64,000 bases of DNA from Chitinimonas koreensis (GTDB lineage Bacteria; Pseudomonadota; Gammaproteobacteria; Burkholderiales; Chitinimonadaceae): the NCBI RefSeq assembly GCF_014353015.1, contig NZ_CP060704.1:893001-957000 (forward strand), read 5' to 3'. A program made the position numbers and the translations under genes. Shown piece after piece: positions 1 to 8,611 of the stretch. The notes under the pieces were generated by a model. It searched no databases, was not told the origin of the DNA, and worked only from the letters and a program-made list of their open reading frames with translations. Numbering within the stretch: position 1 is the stretch's first letter; each line of letters begins with the position of its first letter.

Positions 1-237
1 GGCGAGCGCGGCGAGCCGATGTGCGAGCGGCTGTTCCGCGCCTGGCGCAGTCAGCAGGACGCGACCCGGCCGAAGCCGGAACAGGTCGCGCTCGATTTCG
101 CCCACCTCGACCGCAATGTCCACCCGGTGTCGCCCGAACGGCGGATTGCGCTGCTGGCCGAGGCCGGCTTCACGGTCGAGGGCGAGTACTGGCGTGCCTA
201 CGGGCTGTCGGCCTTGCTGGCGCGCAAGACGGCTTGA
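1..237 (+). CDS. C-terminal part of a probable SAM-dependent methyltransferase (partial)
   Basis: The reading frame is open from the first base and ends in TGA at 235-237, so only the last 78 residues are in the window. The fragment reads like the tail of a class I methyltransferase: a stretch on which the target protein's helix packs, then 'LLAEAGFTVEGEYWRAYGLS', the usual 'aGF..ve..w....f' motif before the last strands of such enzymes. The SAM-binding motifs would lie upstream of the window, so the assignment rests on this tail alone. Other Rossmann-fold enzymes remain possible. Confidence 0.45.
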   Translation, partial: GERGEPMCERLFRAWRSQQDATRPKPEQVALDFAHLDRNVHPVSPERRIALLAEAGFTVEGEYWRAYGLSALLARKTA

Positions 238-291
238 CCGGCCTTTGCGCCGGGCGTCGTCCCGCCATTCTTCGCCATTCACCCACACGAG

Positions 292-360
292 CGTAGGTCG
301 GACTTCAGTCCGACGGCGATCCCGCTTAAGGGCACCGTCGGACTGAAGCCCGACCTACGG
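292..360. repeat. Family B palindromic repeat (GTCGGACTTCAGTCCGAC type)
   Basis: The arms 'GTAGGTCGGACTTCAGTCC' and its near reverse complement face each other around a short spacer, making a long hairpin. Related elements lie at 16781-16840, 31134-31203, 56182-56303 and 59480-59548. Together with the next element it fills the 300-base gap after the first gene; no gene is seen there. Confidence 0.85.
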
Positions 361-382
361 CCGACATGCGATCCGCGACGAA

Positions 383-472
383 CCCGTAGGAGCGGCTTCA
401 GCCGCGAATGCTCGTTCGATCCACAGGCGCGTCGCATCTCCACGATTCGCGGCTGAAGCCGCTCCTACGGGG
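383..472. repeat. Family A REP-like inverted repeat (GTAGGAGCGGCTTCAGCCGCGA type)
   Basis: Two inverted arms of about 27 bases, each containing GGAGCGGCTTCAGCCGCGAA, surround a spacer of about 35 bases. Copies occur at 9796, 16855, 28450, 31020 (degenerate), 47641 (one arm only) and 59570. This is a REP/BIME-type element. No transposase for it lies in the window. Confidence 0.9.
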
Positions 473-538
473 ACGTGCCCTGTGGACAGCCGCAGCGCGT
501 CCTCCGTATGCCTTGTTTCCGCCCCTGTCCCACGGTCC

Positions 539-2827
539 TCACTGATCGAACTTCAGCTCGGCGAACACCGTGCGCTGGGTATACGGGTGGTAGGCCCAGT
601 ACTTGGCGTCGTTGAGGTTGTCGACGCCGAGCGAGACGGTCCATTGCCGCGCCAGCTGGTAGCGCAGCCGCAGGTCGGTGACGAAATAGTCGCTCACGCC
701 GGTATAGGTCGCGCCGTTCGGGTCGCTGTTGTCGAGCGTGCCGTACTGGCGGCCGCTGTAGCGCGCGCCGACGGTGGCGCTCCAGCGCTCGCCGAGCCGG
801 TAGGTCGCCAGCAGGTTGGCGCGCCAGCGCGGCACGCGCGGCTGCCACTTGCCGACGCTGGCCGGGAAGCGGTCGTTGCGGCGGATCTCCGAATCGGCAT
901 AGGTCAGGCTGCTCGCCAGGTCGAGCCCGGTCAGGCCGAGGTCGCTCGCCTGCCAGGCCAGCTCCAGGCCCAGCGTGCGGATCGCGTCGACGTTCTGGAT
1001 ATTGGTGACGCTGGGCGTGACCGTGACATTGGTCTGCGAGTAGAGCGCGTCGCGGGTGTGCTCCTGGAACGCGGTCGCGCGCAGCAGGCCGTGCTCGAGC
1101 TGGTGCTCGGTGGTCAGCTCGCTGGTCCACGAGCGTTCCGGCTTCAGGTTCGGATCGTTGTTGACGATGGTGTCGGTGGCGATGCTGCCCTGGTACAGCT
1201 CGGCCACCGTCGGCATGCGCACCGCGCGGCCGAGCGAGGCCTTCAGCGTCCAGTCCGGCGCCATCTGGTAGGCCAGCGCCGCCTTGGGCGAGAAGAAGGT
1301 CTCGCTGCGTTCGCCGAACGGCTTGGTGGTATTGGCGTTCGACAGGCTGCCGCCATAGGCCTGCCAGCGTTCGAGCCGGCCGCCCAGCGTGGTGCGCCAG
1401 TCGTCGGCGAAGCGCCAGGTGTCCTGCGCGTACAGGCTGTCCAGCCGGGTATTGCCGGTGAAGGCCGAGATGCGCGCGCCGGCTGCGCCGTGCAGCCAGT
1501 CGGCGGTCTTCGACACCCGCGTGCGCAGCGCATAGCGCTCCGATTGCAGGCCGAGGTCGACCAGATGGCTGCCGCCTTCGCCGCGCGGCCGCCAGCTGCC
1601 CTTGAGCGCCAGCGTGCGCCAGCCGGTGCCGTCCATGTCGGTGAGCTGGCCTTCGCCGCCGGACTCGGCCGCGGGTAGCGTCACGGTCGGCGTGCGCACT
1701 TGGTCGCGCCGGTAGTCGTAGGCGCTGGCCGCCACTTCCCAATCCCACAGGCCCTGGCTGTGGCTCTTCACCGACAGGCCATGCATCAGGTGCTCGAGCG
1801 CGCCGCGGCTCGGCGCGAAGTCGGACGCCTTCAGGTCGAACTGGCGGCCGTCGATGTTGACGCTGCCGCCGTAGACCGGCTGGCCGGCCGCGTCGCGCAG
1901 ATAGCTGGTCGAGCTGCGGGTCGCCTCGTTGCGCCACCAGCCCAGCGTGTAGCTGGCGCGGATGGTGGGCGTGAAATCGTAGGCCAGCTTGGCCTTGGCG
2001 TGGTCCTGCACGGTGTGGGCCTGGTTGGTCGCGCCGAGGATCCACCAGTCCTGGTTCTTCGGATTGCGGTCGGCCACCGCGCCGGTCACCGCCCGGCCGC
2101 CGCTGCCGGGCTTGCCGTCGGCGACCAGCCGGTTGGCGAAGGCGATCGGCTGGCCGTCGCTGTCGAGCCGGTTGAGGTCGATCCACCAGGCCCAGTCGCC
2201 GCTGCGGTTGCCGATCGAGCCGCTGGCCTGGCTGCCGTGGTAGCGCGCGTCGGTGCCGTACTGGCGATAGCCCTGGCTGAAGCCGGAGGCCTTGAGATGC
2301 GCCTCGAAGCGGCGCGGCATGCGCGTCACGTAGTCGACCACCGCGCCGACCGCGTTGCCCGGGTAGGCGGCCGAGAACGGGCCGTACAGCACGTCGACGC
2401 GCTCGATCTCCTCGGGCGTGACCAGGCCCCAGCGCGGCGTGTAGGTGGCGCCGTTGCCGAGCAGGTTGGACAGCAGGATGCCGTCGGCGTAGACCAGCGA
2501 GCGCGCGCTGTTGCCGGTGCCCGAGGCGCGGCTGGCCAGCACGGCGTGGTCGTAGTCGCCGATGTAGCGCTTGCGCACATTGAGGCTGGGCAGGTACTTG
2601 AGCGCGTCTTCGCTGTCGGTGGCGTTGATGGCCTGCTCGACCTGGCGGCCGCTGATGCCTTCGACGGTGGTCGGAATCTGCGTCGGCAGCGAGCTGACGC
2701 GCTGGCCGGTGACGGTGATGGTGCCGAGCGTCTTGACGGGCGCGTCTTCGGCTTCGTGGGTGGCGTGGGCGGCGGTGGCGAGCGCGGCCAGCAGGGCCGC
2801 GGCGATGGGCCGGTGGCGGAATGGCAT
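539..2827 (-). CDS. TonB-dependent outer-membrane receptor
   Basis: Protein of 762 residues. The start at 2827 has a GGAG ribosome-binding site and gives a signal peptide of about 22 residues ending in AAHA. A TonB-box-like ITVTGQR follows near residue 37. Next comes a plug domain (about residues 45-150, with 'VEGISGRQVE' and 'PEEIERVDVLYGPFSAAYPG') and a 22-strand barrel containing aromatic-rich repeats. The C-terminus is ELKFDQ, close to the usual terminal Phe. Known role of the family: energy-dependent uptake of siderophores, metal chelates or other large ligands. The DUF2946 gene upstream on the same strand is often seen beside copper or metal receptors, so a metal ligand is an inference. 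The substrate is not readable from the sequence. Confidence 0.93.
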   Translation of the reverse strand: MPFRHRPIAAALLAALATAAHATHEAEDAPVKTLGTITVTGQRVSSLPTQIPTTVEGISGRQVEQAINATDSEDALKYLPSLNVRKRYIGDYDHAVLASRASGTGNSARSLVYADGILLSNLLGNGATYTPRWGLVTPEEIERVDVLYGPFSAAYPGNAVGAVVDYVTRMPRRFEAHLKASGFSQGYRQYGTDARYHGSQASGSIGNRSGDWAWWIDLNRLDSDGQPIAFANRLVADGKPGSGGRAVTGAVADRNPKNQDWWILGATNQAHTVQDHAKAKLAYDFTPTIRASYTLGWWRNEATRSSTSYLRDAAGQPVYGGSVNIDGRQFDLKASDFAPSRGALEHLMHGLSVKSHSQGLWDWEVAASAYDYRRDQVRTPTVTLPAAESGGEGQLTDMDGTGWRTLALKGSWRPRGEGGSHLVDLGLQSERYALRTRVSKTADWLHGAAGARISAFTGNTRLDSLYAQDTWRFADDWRTTLGGRLERWQAYGGSLSNANTTKPFGERSETFFSPKAALAYQMAPDWTLKASLGRAVRMPTVAELYQGSIATDTIVNNDPNLKPERSWTSELTTEHQLEHGLLRATAFQEHTRDALYSQTNVTVTPSVTNIQNVDAIRTLGLELAWQASDLGLTGLDLASSLTYADSEIRRNDRFPASVGKWQPRVPRWRANLLATYRLGERWSATVGARYSGRQYGTLDNSDPNGATYTGVSDYFVTDLRLRYQLARQWTVSLGVDNLNDAKYWAYHPYTQRTVFAELKFDQ

Positions 2828-2966
2828 CGGAAAGGCTCCCTGATCCTGATCTTGTTCGTATGCGGTTCGGCGCCTCGGTCGCGGCGCACACGCCGCGCGC
2901 ATGGCAGAAGGCCAGGCGCGACGGCGCACGGGTCGGCTGAGACCGGGCGGAGGTCGAGCGGGCGAA

Positions 2967-3368
2967 TCAGGCAGGGAAGGGCGGCGCGCGCGGCTGCGCG
3001 CCGGGCCAGGCGAACAGCATGCGCCGGGCCTGGAAGAAGCGGGGCGGGAAACGGTGGGATTCCGCGGTGGCGGACAGAACGTCGAGCGCCGCCGGCGGCA
3101 GCCCGTCGGCGCCGGCGTGGGTGGTGCAGAACGGGCAATGCTTGGTGCGGCCCAGGCCGCCGTCGTCGGAATGGTGCTGCGGCGCATGAGCCGGCGTGGC
3201 CCAAGCCTGCGGGGACGACATGTCCATGCCGCAGGCGGACAGGCTGGCGGCCGGGCTGCCGCGCCAATGCGCCATCGCCTGGGCGGCCAGCGGCATGAAG
3301 CTGGCGGCCAGGATCGTCGCCAGGGCGATCCAGGCGAGCAGGCGATGGGTGCGCCGATCGAAGATCAT
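2967..3368 (-). CDS. DUF2946-type small membrane/periplasmic protein
   Basis: Protein of 133 residues. One hydrophobic segment (about residues 9-31, LLAWIALATILAASFMPLAAQAMA) looks like a signal anchor. A Cys/His-rich stretch follows (CGMDMSS, HAPQHHSD, HCPFCTTHAG). That layout is typical of DUF2946, a family of unknown biochemical function commonly encoded beside TonB-dependent receptors and linked to copper by context. It lies 139 bases upstream of the receptor on the same strand, so co-transcription is likely. An AT-rich stretch (TATATATA, 3449-3460) lies about 90 bases upstream of the start and may contain the promoter. Confidence 0.75.
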   Translation of the reverse strand: MIFDRRTHRLLAWIALATILAASFMPLAAQAMAHWRGSPAASLSACGMDMSSPQAWATPAHAPQHHSDDGGLGRTKHCPFCTTHAGADGLPPAALDVLSATAESHRFPPRFFQARRMLFAWPGAQPRAPPFPA

Positions 3369-3608
3369 CGGCGGGCCTTGGCCTCTGCAGTGCGTGCGTC
3401 GTTTCTGGTCACGGCGGGAAGGGCGGCATGGGTCCGGTTGGCGTGTGCAATATATATATGCGACGGCGGCGGATCATAACAGCGGCAGCAGGCCGGATCG
3501 GCCGATCCGCTGCGACATTCGGTCGCGGCCGGCCAGACGCAGCCCGGCCGGGGCCAGGCCGGCCAGGCGCTGTCGCCGCCGCATCGGCTGCACATCGGGC
3601 ACCCCGGC

Positions 3609-4412
3609 TCAGAAATACGGTTTGAGCGCGTCGCACACCGTGATCGCCAGCTCCTCCTGCAGCGCGATCGCGCAGAAGAAGTGCCGGTCGAACTGGCCGG
3701 CCCAGGTGATCTGGCCTTCGTGCAGGTCGACCAGCCGCAGCGAGGCGCGGATCAGCGCGCCTTCGACCCGTACGCTGCCTTCCAGCATGTGGCTGGCGCC
3801 ATGGCCTCGGGCCAGCTTGCGCGCATCGGCGTCGTTGACGCCGTCGTAGGGCAGCGGCACCGGCGAGGTCAGCTGTTCGCCGAGCGTCTGGAACAGCTGG
3901 TGGACCAGTTCCTCGTTCAGGCCCTGGCTGAAGTAGCTGCTCTCGCTGGCGGCGGTGATGCACTGGATCGGGCGCAGCGCCAGCACGTTGTGGCGCGGAC
4001 GGTCGAGCGTGATCTGCGGCACGCGGCGCACGGTCGGCACGTGGGTGCCGATCGGGATATCGAAGCGAATCTCGGCATTGCAGCCGCCCGCCGCGTAATA
4101 TTCCTTGAGACGATCGCGCAGCCGGCCGACCTGGACCCGCACGATCGGGTCTTCGCTCGGCGTGAAGGTCGACGCATCGCGGTCGAACACCTCGATGCCG
4201 ATGGTGTATTCATTGATGTCGCGGATCGCTCCGGTGAGCAGCTTGCCGACCAGGAAGCGCAGCAGCCCGCTCATGCGCTGCGCCTTGGCGAACAGCTTGC
4301 TGTCCAGGATCGCGGCCAGCGCAGCTTCGACCTCGGGCGCGGGGATGACCACCAGGTCGCCGGCGCTGCTGGTCGGCTTGGATTTCAGGGCAATCGCCGT
4401 GTTGTCGCTCAT
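3609..4412 (-). CDS. TolB-like (COG5616-type) protein with an N-terminal regulator-associated domain
   Basis: Protein of 267 residues; a GGAG six bases upstream supports the Met at 4412 over the earlier Met at 4424. The N-terminal half (about residues 25-125: 'LRFLVGKLLTGAIRDINEYT', 'DPIVRVQVGRLRDRLKEYY', 'IPIGTHVPTV') is a domain common in large bacterial signalling proteins that carry TPR repeats. The C-terminal half (about 140-267: 'YFSQGLNEELVHQL', 'ASHMLEGSVRVEG', 'LVDLHEGQITWAGQFDR') matches the TolB-like/adenylate-cyclase-associated domain. The TPR tail usual in the family is absent. It is divergent from the STAND regulator at 4654, with which it shares a 241-base intergenic region. 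Its function is unknown; a regulatory role is inferred. Confidence 0.7.
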   Translation of the reverse strand: MSDNTAIALKSKPTSSAGDLVVIPAPEVEAALAAILDSKLFAKAQRMSGLLRFLVGKLLTGAIRDINEYTIGIEVFDRDASTFTPSEDPIVRVQVGRLRDRLKEYYAAGGCNAEIRFDIPIGTHVPTVRRVPQITLDRPRHNVLALRPIQCITAASESSYFSQGLNEELVHQLFQTLGEQLTSPVPLPYDGVNDADARKLARGHGASHMLEGSVRVEGALIRASLRLVDLHEGQITWAGQFDRHFFCAIALQEELAITVCDALKPYF

Positions 4413-4545
4413 GATCCGCTCCATCTGGAGAATGCGGCGCCGGTGGGGATCGGCCGCTGCCGCGTGATTGAAAAGACGCGCCCGGAAAACTGCTTCCGGC
4501 CCGCGTTTGCGATGGGCTAGACTCTATGGCGAGGGCTCAAACGTA

Positions 4546-4567
4546 ACCTTCCGGTTACCTTCTGGTT
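4546..4567 (+). promoter_or_regulatory. Tandem 11-bp direct repeat, candidate winged-helix operator
   Basis: ACCTTCCGGTT at 4546-4556 is followed without a gap by ACCTTCTGGTT at 4557-4567. The repeats are one helical turn apart, the spacing that OmpR/CadC-type winged helices use. The first unit also forms a perfect inverted repeat, GTAACC-TTCC-GGTTAC (4543-4558). The site sits between the divergent genes ending at 4412 and starting at 4654. AT-rich promoter-like sequence (TATATAACGGATATATT) follows at 4580-4597. Autoregulation by the downstream protein is inferred. Confidence 0.5.
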
Positions 4568-4653
4568 TTCAAGTTGTTGATATATAACGGATATATTCCT
4601 AGTGCCGGCGGGTGTGCGAAACGGCGCAGGAACGGGGCGGGACTGCGGGAGAT

Positions 4654-7600
4654 ATGAGGAACGAGAGCTTTCGCTTCGGCGACTGGCAGGTCAGCCCTGC
4701 CACCAACAGCCTCACTCGGGGGGAAATGCGGCAGCAGGTCGAGCCGCGCGCGATGGATGTGCTGGTCGCGCTGTGCCGTCGCGCCAGCGACGTGATCAGC
4801 GCCGAGGAGCTGCTGCGCCAGTGCTGGGGCGACGCCTTCACCGGCGACAATCCGGTGCACAAGACCATCGCCCAGTTGCGCCGGGTGCTCGGCGACAACG
4901 CCTCCGAACCGACCTATATCGAGACGATCCGCAAGCGCGGCTACCGGACCGTCGCCCCGATCACCCATCCCGACGGCGGCCTGGCCACGGCCGAGAGCGG
5001 TGCCTGGCAGGCCGGTTCGCCGTTCCGCGGCCTGCAGGCCTTCGACGAGGCGCATGCCTCGGTCTTCTTCGGCCGCAACGACGCCACCTACACCCTGCTG
5101 CAGAGCGTCGACGCCCAGTCGCAGGCCGGTCGCGCGCTGCAACTGGTACTGGGCCCGAGCGGTTGCGGCAAGACTTCATTGATCCGGGCCGGCGTGCTGC
5201 CCGCGCTGATGCGGCCGAGCGGCTTCGGCAGCCTGCAGGTGCCGTCCTCGACGCTGCTCGACATGGGCGAACTCGGCGAGCAGCCGCTGCGGGCGGCGCT
5301 GGCCAGTGCGCTGCTCGATTGGGAAGTCGACGAGCAAGAGGTCTTCCCCGGCACCAGCGCCGATGCGCTCGGCCGCCGCCTGGAAGAGTCGTTCAATACC
5401 GTTGCGGCCGAACTGGCGCATGCGGCCCTGCTCCGCCAGGGCCAGCCGCGGCCGGGCGAGGCCGGCGCGCGCCGATTCGCGGTGGTGATCGACCGGATGG
5501 AGGCGGTCTTCACCGCGGCCCACGTGTCCGAAGCCGAGCGGCGCAGCTTCTTCGGCGTGCTCGACGCGCTGGCGCGCAACCCGCACGTGCTGGTCATCGC
5601 CGCCTGCCGCAACGATTTCTACCCACGCCTGGCCGAATACCCGCAGCTGATGGAAGGCAAGCTGCACGGCGGCCACTACGATCTCGGCCCGCCGACGCAC
5701 GCCGAGGTCGCCCAGATCATCCGGCTGCCGGCGGTGGCGGCCAACCTCACCTTCGGTGTCGACCTGCGCACCCAGACCCGGCTCGACGACGTGTTGTGCG
5801 AGCACGCGGTCGCCAGCCCGGACGCGCTGCCGCTGCTGCAATACACGCTGCAGGAACTGTATCTGCAGCGCACGCCGGCCGGCGAACTGAGCTTCGAGGC
5901 CTTCCACCGACTCGGCGGCATCGAGGGCGCCATCGGCCAGCGCGCCGAGGAAGTGATCGCGGCCTTGAGCGAGGCCCAGCGCGGTTGCCTGCCGCGCGTG
6001 CTGTCGCTGCTGGTGACGCTGTCGGCCGACGAGGACGCCGTGACCAGCCGCCGCGCGCCGTGGTCGGCGCTGCGCAGCGAGGACGAGCGGGTGCTGGTGC
6101 AGGCGCTGGTGGAAAGCCGGCTGTTCGTGAGCGAGCTGATCGGCAGCGAATCGGGTTTCGGCGTGGCGCACGAGGCGATCCTGCGCCGCTGGCCGCGCGT
6201 CACCGAATGGATCGACCTGCATCGCCACGCGCTGCGCATCCGCGGCCGGGTCGCCGCGCTGGCCGCCCGCTGGGCCGCGGAAGGCCGGCCGCAGGATCTG
6301 TTGCTGCCGCGCGGCAAGCAGCTGTCGGAAGCGCGCGAGCTGCTCGATCTGGCGGCTTTTTCGCTGAGCGACGACGAGTTGGCGCTGATCCGAGTTTCGA
6401 TCAAGCGCGCCAGGCTGCGCGAGCAACTGCGCATCGCGGCCATGACGGCGATCGTGTTGTTGTCGGTGGTGGCGTTCGCGATGGGCGTGCTGGCGCGCAG
6501 GGCGGAACACCTGGCCCAGCAGCGGCGCGCCGAGGCGGAAGGGCTGATGGGGTTCATGGTCGGCGACTTCGTCGACAAGCTAAGGCCGTTGGGGCGGCTG
6601 GACCTGCTCGATAGCGTGGGGGCGAAGGCACTGACCTATCTATCCGATTCGTCCGGGGACGACCTCAACGACGTTTCGCTACTGCAGCGGGCCAAGGCTT
6701 TGCAGGTGCTGGGGGAGGTGAAGATTGCGCGGGGAGACCCGGCCGAAGCGGAACGGGCGTTGAAAGGCGCGCGTGAAGTACTGGAAGAGGTGCTGGAGCG
6801 CGGGCCCAAGAATAAAGAAGTCCTGAAGAGCTTGGGCGCGGTGACCTTCTGGTTGGGGCAGATCGAACTGGATCAGAATCGATGGGACCTGGCGGAAGAG
6901 TTCTTTGGAGACTACAGGGAATTCAGCGATAGATTGGCCGGTCTGGATCCGGACGATGTGGATGCCTGGATTGAGCAGTCCTACGCGCATAGCAGTCTGG
7001 GCGCCGTTGCTTTGAAGAAAGGCAATGTTCAGATTGCTGCAAAAGAATTCGAGAAGTCGGTCGAATTGAAAGTCAGGGCGCTTCAGAAAAAGCCGAAAGA
7101 TACGGATCTGGTCGTCGCGCTCGCGAATGGGCTATCGTGGCAGGCCTCTGCTCTGGAATTGCTGGGTCAGTTCCAGGCGGCGATGGATTTGTACGATCGT
7201 GAATTGAATACGCTGAAGGAGTTGCACGAATCCTCTCAGGAGGTGGTGTGGGCATCCCGCCTTGCCATCGCCTACCAGCATAAGGCTCGTCTGGAAGTGG
7301 CGATGGGCCGGAATCAGGACGCACTGTCGAACTTCCGGTTGGCCAATGGTCTGCATAAGCTCACCATAGATCATGAGCCCGAGAATTTGCGCTGGCAGGT
7401 CGAGCGCATGTATGTCGAGCTCGAAGAAATCAGGATCCGGCTCGATAAAAAGAGTGCCGCCGAATTTCTGCCCCGGTTGTATTCGATTGTTGGCAGGATG
7501 GAAGAATTGACGCGCCGCGATTCTAAGAATGCGGATTGGTCCAGGCAGGAGTCGATTTCGCGGCGGAGGCTTGCGGAGGCGTTGCTCCTGATTCAGGATT

Positions 7601-7950
7601 CCAAAGGGGCCGTTCGTTATGCCAGCGAGTCGAAGGCCGAGCTGGAGAAATTGCTGGCGGCGAATTCCGGCAATATGATGGCTCGCCAGGAATTGGCCAA
7701 TACTCTTCTGGTGCTGGCCCAGGCGCAGGATCATGAAGGTAAAAAGGATGTGGCGAGAGGCCTGTGTGTTACCGCTCGGGACTTGCTCGTGCGTGAAGTT
7801 TCAAAGACGATTGACTATCGATTTCTTGATCCATGGGTTCGCGCCCATGTGTGTCTTGATCGGCGCAGTGAGATAACCGAGGTGCTCTCTAGTCTGGAGA
7901 GGATAGGTTATCGAGATGCTGCATATTTGTTTGCTCTGTCGGAGCATTGA
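4654..7950 (+). CDS. Membrane-anchored winged-helix regulator with STAND (nSTAND1-type) NTPase and TPR-like tail
   Basis: Protein of 1098 residues; GGGAG just before the ATG at 4654 sets the start. Residues about 1-95 form an OmpR/CadC-like DNA-binding winged helix ('VHKTIAQLRRVLGDN', 'YIETIRKRGYRT'). From about 112 ('SPFRGLQAFDEAHASVFFGR') a STAND NTPase begins, with Walker A GPSGCGKTS at 167-175 and an 'AHEAILRRWPRV' motif near the end of the module. One membrane segment lies at about 593-614. The rest is a helical, TPR-like region of about 480 residues. It therefore looks like a one-component sensor whose NTPase and DNA-binding parts are cytoplasmic and whose tail lies across the membrane. 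From about base 6780 codon use becomes visibly less GC-rich than in the first two-thirds. Two small genes with the same lower GC follow. The signal and targets are unknown. Confidence 0.8.
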   Translation: MRNESFRFGDWQVSPATNSLTRGEMRQQVEPRAMDVLVALCRRASDVISAEELLRQCWGDAFTGDNPVHKTIAQLRRVLGDNASEPTYIETIRKRGYRTVAPITHPDGGLATAESGAWQAGSPFRGLQAFDEAHASVFFGRNDATYTLLQSVDAQSQAGRALQLVLGPSGCGKTSLIRAGVLPALMRPSGFGSLQVPSSTLLDMGELGEQPLRAALASALLDWEVDEQEVFPGTSADALGRRLEESFNTVAAELAHAALLRQGQPRPGEAGARRFAVVIDRMEAVFTAAHVSEAERRSFFGVLDALARNPHVLVIAACRNDFYPRLAEYPQLMEGKLHGGHYDLGPPTHAEVAQIIRLPAVAANLTFGVDLRTQTRLDDVLCEHAVASPDALPLLQYTLQELYLQRTPAGELSFEAFHRLGGIEGAIGQRAEEVIAALSEAQRGCLPRVLSLLVTLSADEDAVTSRRAPWSALRSEDERVLVQALVESRLFVSELIGSESGFGVAHEAILRRWPRVTEWIDLHRHALRIRGRVAALAARWAAEGRPQDLLLPRGKQLSEARELLDLAAFSLSDDELALIRVSIKRARLREQLRIAAMTAIVLLSVVAFAMGVLARRAEHLAQQRRAEAEGLMGFMVGDFVDKLRPLGRLDLLDSVGAKALTYLSDSSGDDLNDVSLLQRAKALQVLGEVKIARGDPAEAERALKGAREVLEEVLERGPKNKEVLKSLGAVTFWLGQIELDQNRWDLAEEFFGDYREFSDRLAGLDPDDVDAWIEQSYAHSSLGAVALKKGNVQIAAKEFEKSVELKVRALQKKPKDTDLVVALANGLSWQASALELLGQFQAAMDLYDRELNTLKELHESSQEVVWASRLAIAYQHKARLEVAMGRNQDALSNFRLANGLHKLTIDHEPENLRWQVERMYVELEEIRIRLDKKSAAEFLPRLYSIVGRMEELTRRDSKNADWSRQESISRRRLAEALLLIQDSKGAVRYASESKAELEKLLAANSGNMMARQELANTLLVLAQAQDHEGKKDVARGLCVTARDLLVREVSKTIDYRFLDPWVRAHVCLDRRSEITEVLSSLERIGYRDAAYLFALSEH

Positions 7951-7964
7951 AAAGGGGAAGTCGC

Positions 7965-8308
7965 ATGACCGCATTCTGCAACACGGAAGTGGATGTCAAA
8001 CCGAATTCGGAGGCGGGATCGATGTAAAGTTGACCCCATCGATAACCTACGTCACGACTACGAATACGGTCTTGAACTACACGTTCTCCGCCACGACTTC
8101 GCCGGACTATATTTTCGAAGGAATTACGAACGTCCAGGGGCTGGAAGGGCAGTTCAGCGCGCCGAGCGTGGCGGTCGATGGCCGCATGATGACCTTCAGC
8201 GATTGGAACAGCGTGAACGGCACCATCAATTTCTCGCTGCAGATCGCGAATCGGTCAAGTGGTGCTCGTCATCTTCATGATCCGGAAGTGGTCAATACCG
8301 GGCATTGA
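7965..8308 (+). pseudogene. Small beta-rich protein of unknown function, interrupted by a frameshift
   Basis: An ATG at 7965 with a good ribosome-binding site (GGGGAAG) opens a frame that stops at 8025-8027 after 20 codons. The next frame continues without a break to 8308 and reads like the rest of the same protein ('VKLTPSITYVTTTNTVLNYT', 'GLEGQFSAPSVAVDGRMM', ending HDPEVVNTGH). One added base near 8022 would join the two into a product of about 114 residues with many beta-branched residues and no signal peptide. The ending resembles the DP-EP family as I remember it (a small beta-sandwich family), but I cannot confirm that. It lies 14 bases after the STAND gene and is probably in its operon. 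Confidence 0.5.
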
Positions 8309-8386
8309 TGCTCGAAGCCGCCTGGTATGGATGCCGGGCGGCTGTTTATTATTTGCCTGCATATGTTTGAAATAGAAAGGCCCATC

Positions 8387-8611
8387 GTGCAGAAGAATAA
8401 GAAATGGTCTCTGTCCGTGTTGGCAGTGTTTGCCGCGATTATGTCGATCTCGAATCATGCTGCCGAGCCGCGCGAAGTGCTGGAACGAATTGCTGTCGAA
8501 GATGATGCTTCGAGCCAAAAATCATATGGCTCGGTTGAGGAAGCTGTAGCGGTCGCAGAGCGGACCGATCATGAAATGGCTGGCCCGGATGTTGTCAATA
8601 TCGGGCGATAG
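8387..8611 (+). CDS. Small exported protein sharing the 'DxVVNxG' tail with its upstream neighbour
   Basis: A GTG at 8387 preceded by GAAAGG gives 74 residues. It starts with a typical signal peptide (Lys-rich start, then SLSVLAVFAAIMSISNHA). The mature part is acidic and hydrophilic ('EVLERIAVEDDASSQKSYG'). The last residues, GPDVVNIGR, match the end of the preceding gene (DPEVVNTGH), which suggests a shared ancestor or a shared functional tail. An in-frame ATG at 8327 would add 20 residues in front of the signal peptide and is less likely. I do not recognise the family. The base composition is lower in GC than that of the surrounding genes. Confidence 0.5.
   Translation: MQKNKKWSLSVLAVFAAIMSISNHAAEPREVLERIAVEDDASSQKSYGSVEEAVAVAERTDHEMAGPDVVNIGR

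Noticed and set aside
465..2891. Long minus-strand frame of about 800 codons overlapping the TonB receptor
   Set aside because: Its product is Arg/Gln/Pro-rich nonsense typical of a shifted frame in GC-rich DNA; the receptor frame has all family motifs.
4602..6614. Second long frame inside the STAND gene
   Set aside because: Arg/Ala/Gly-rich with no domain; a shadow of the regulator frame.
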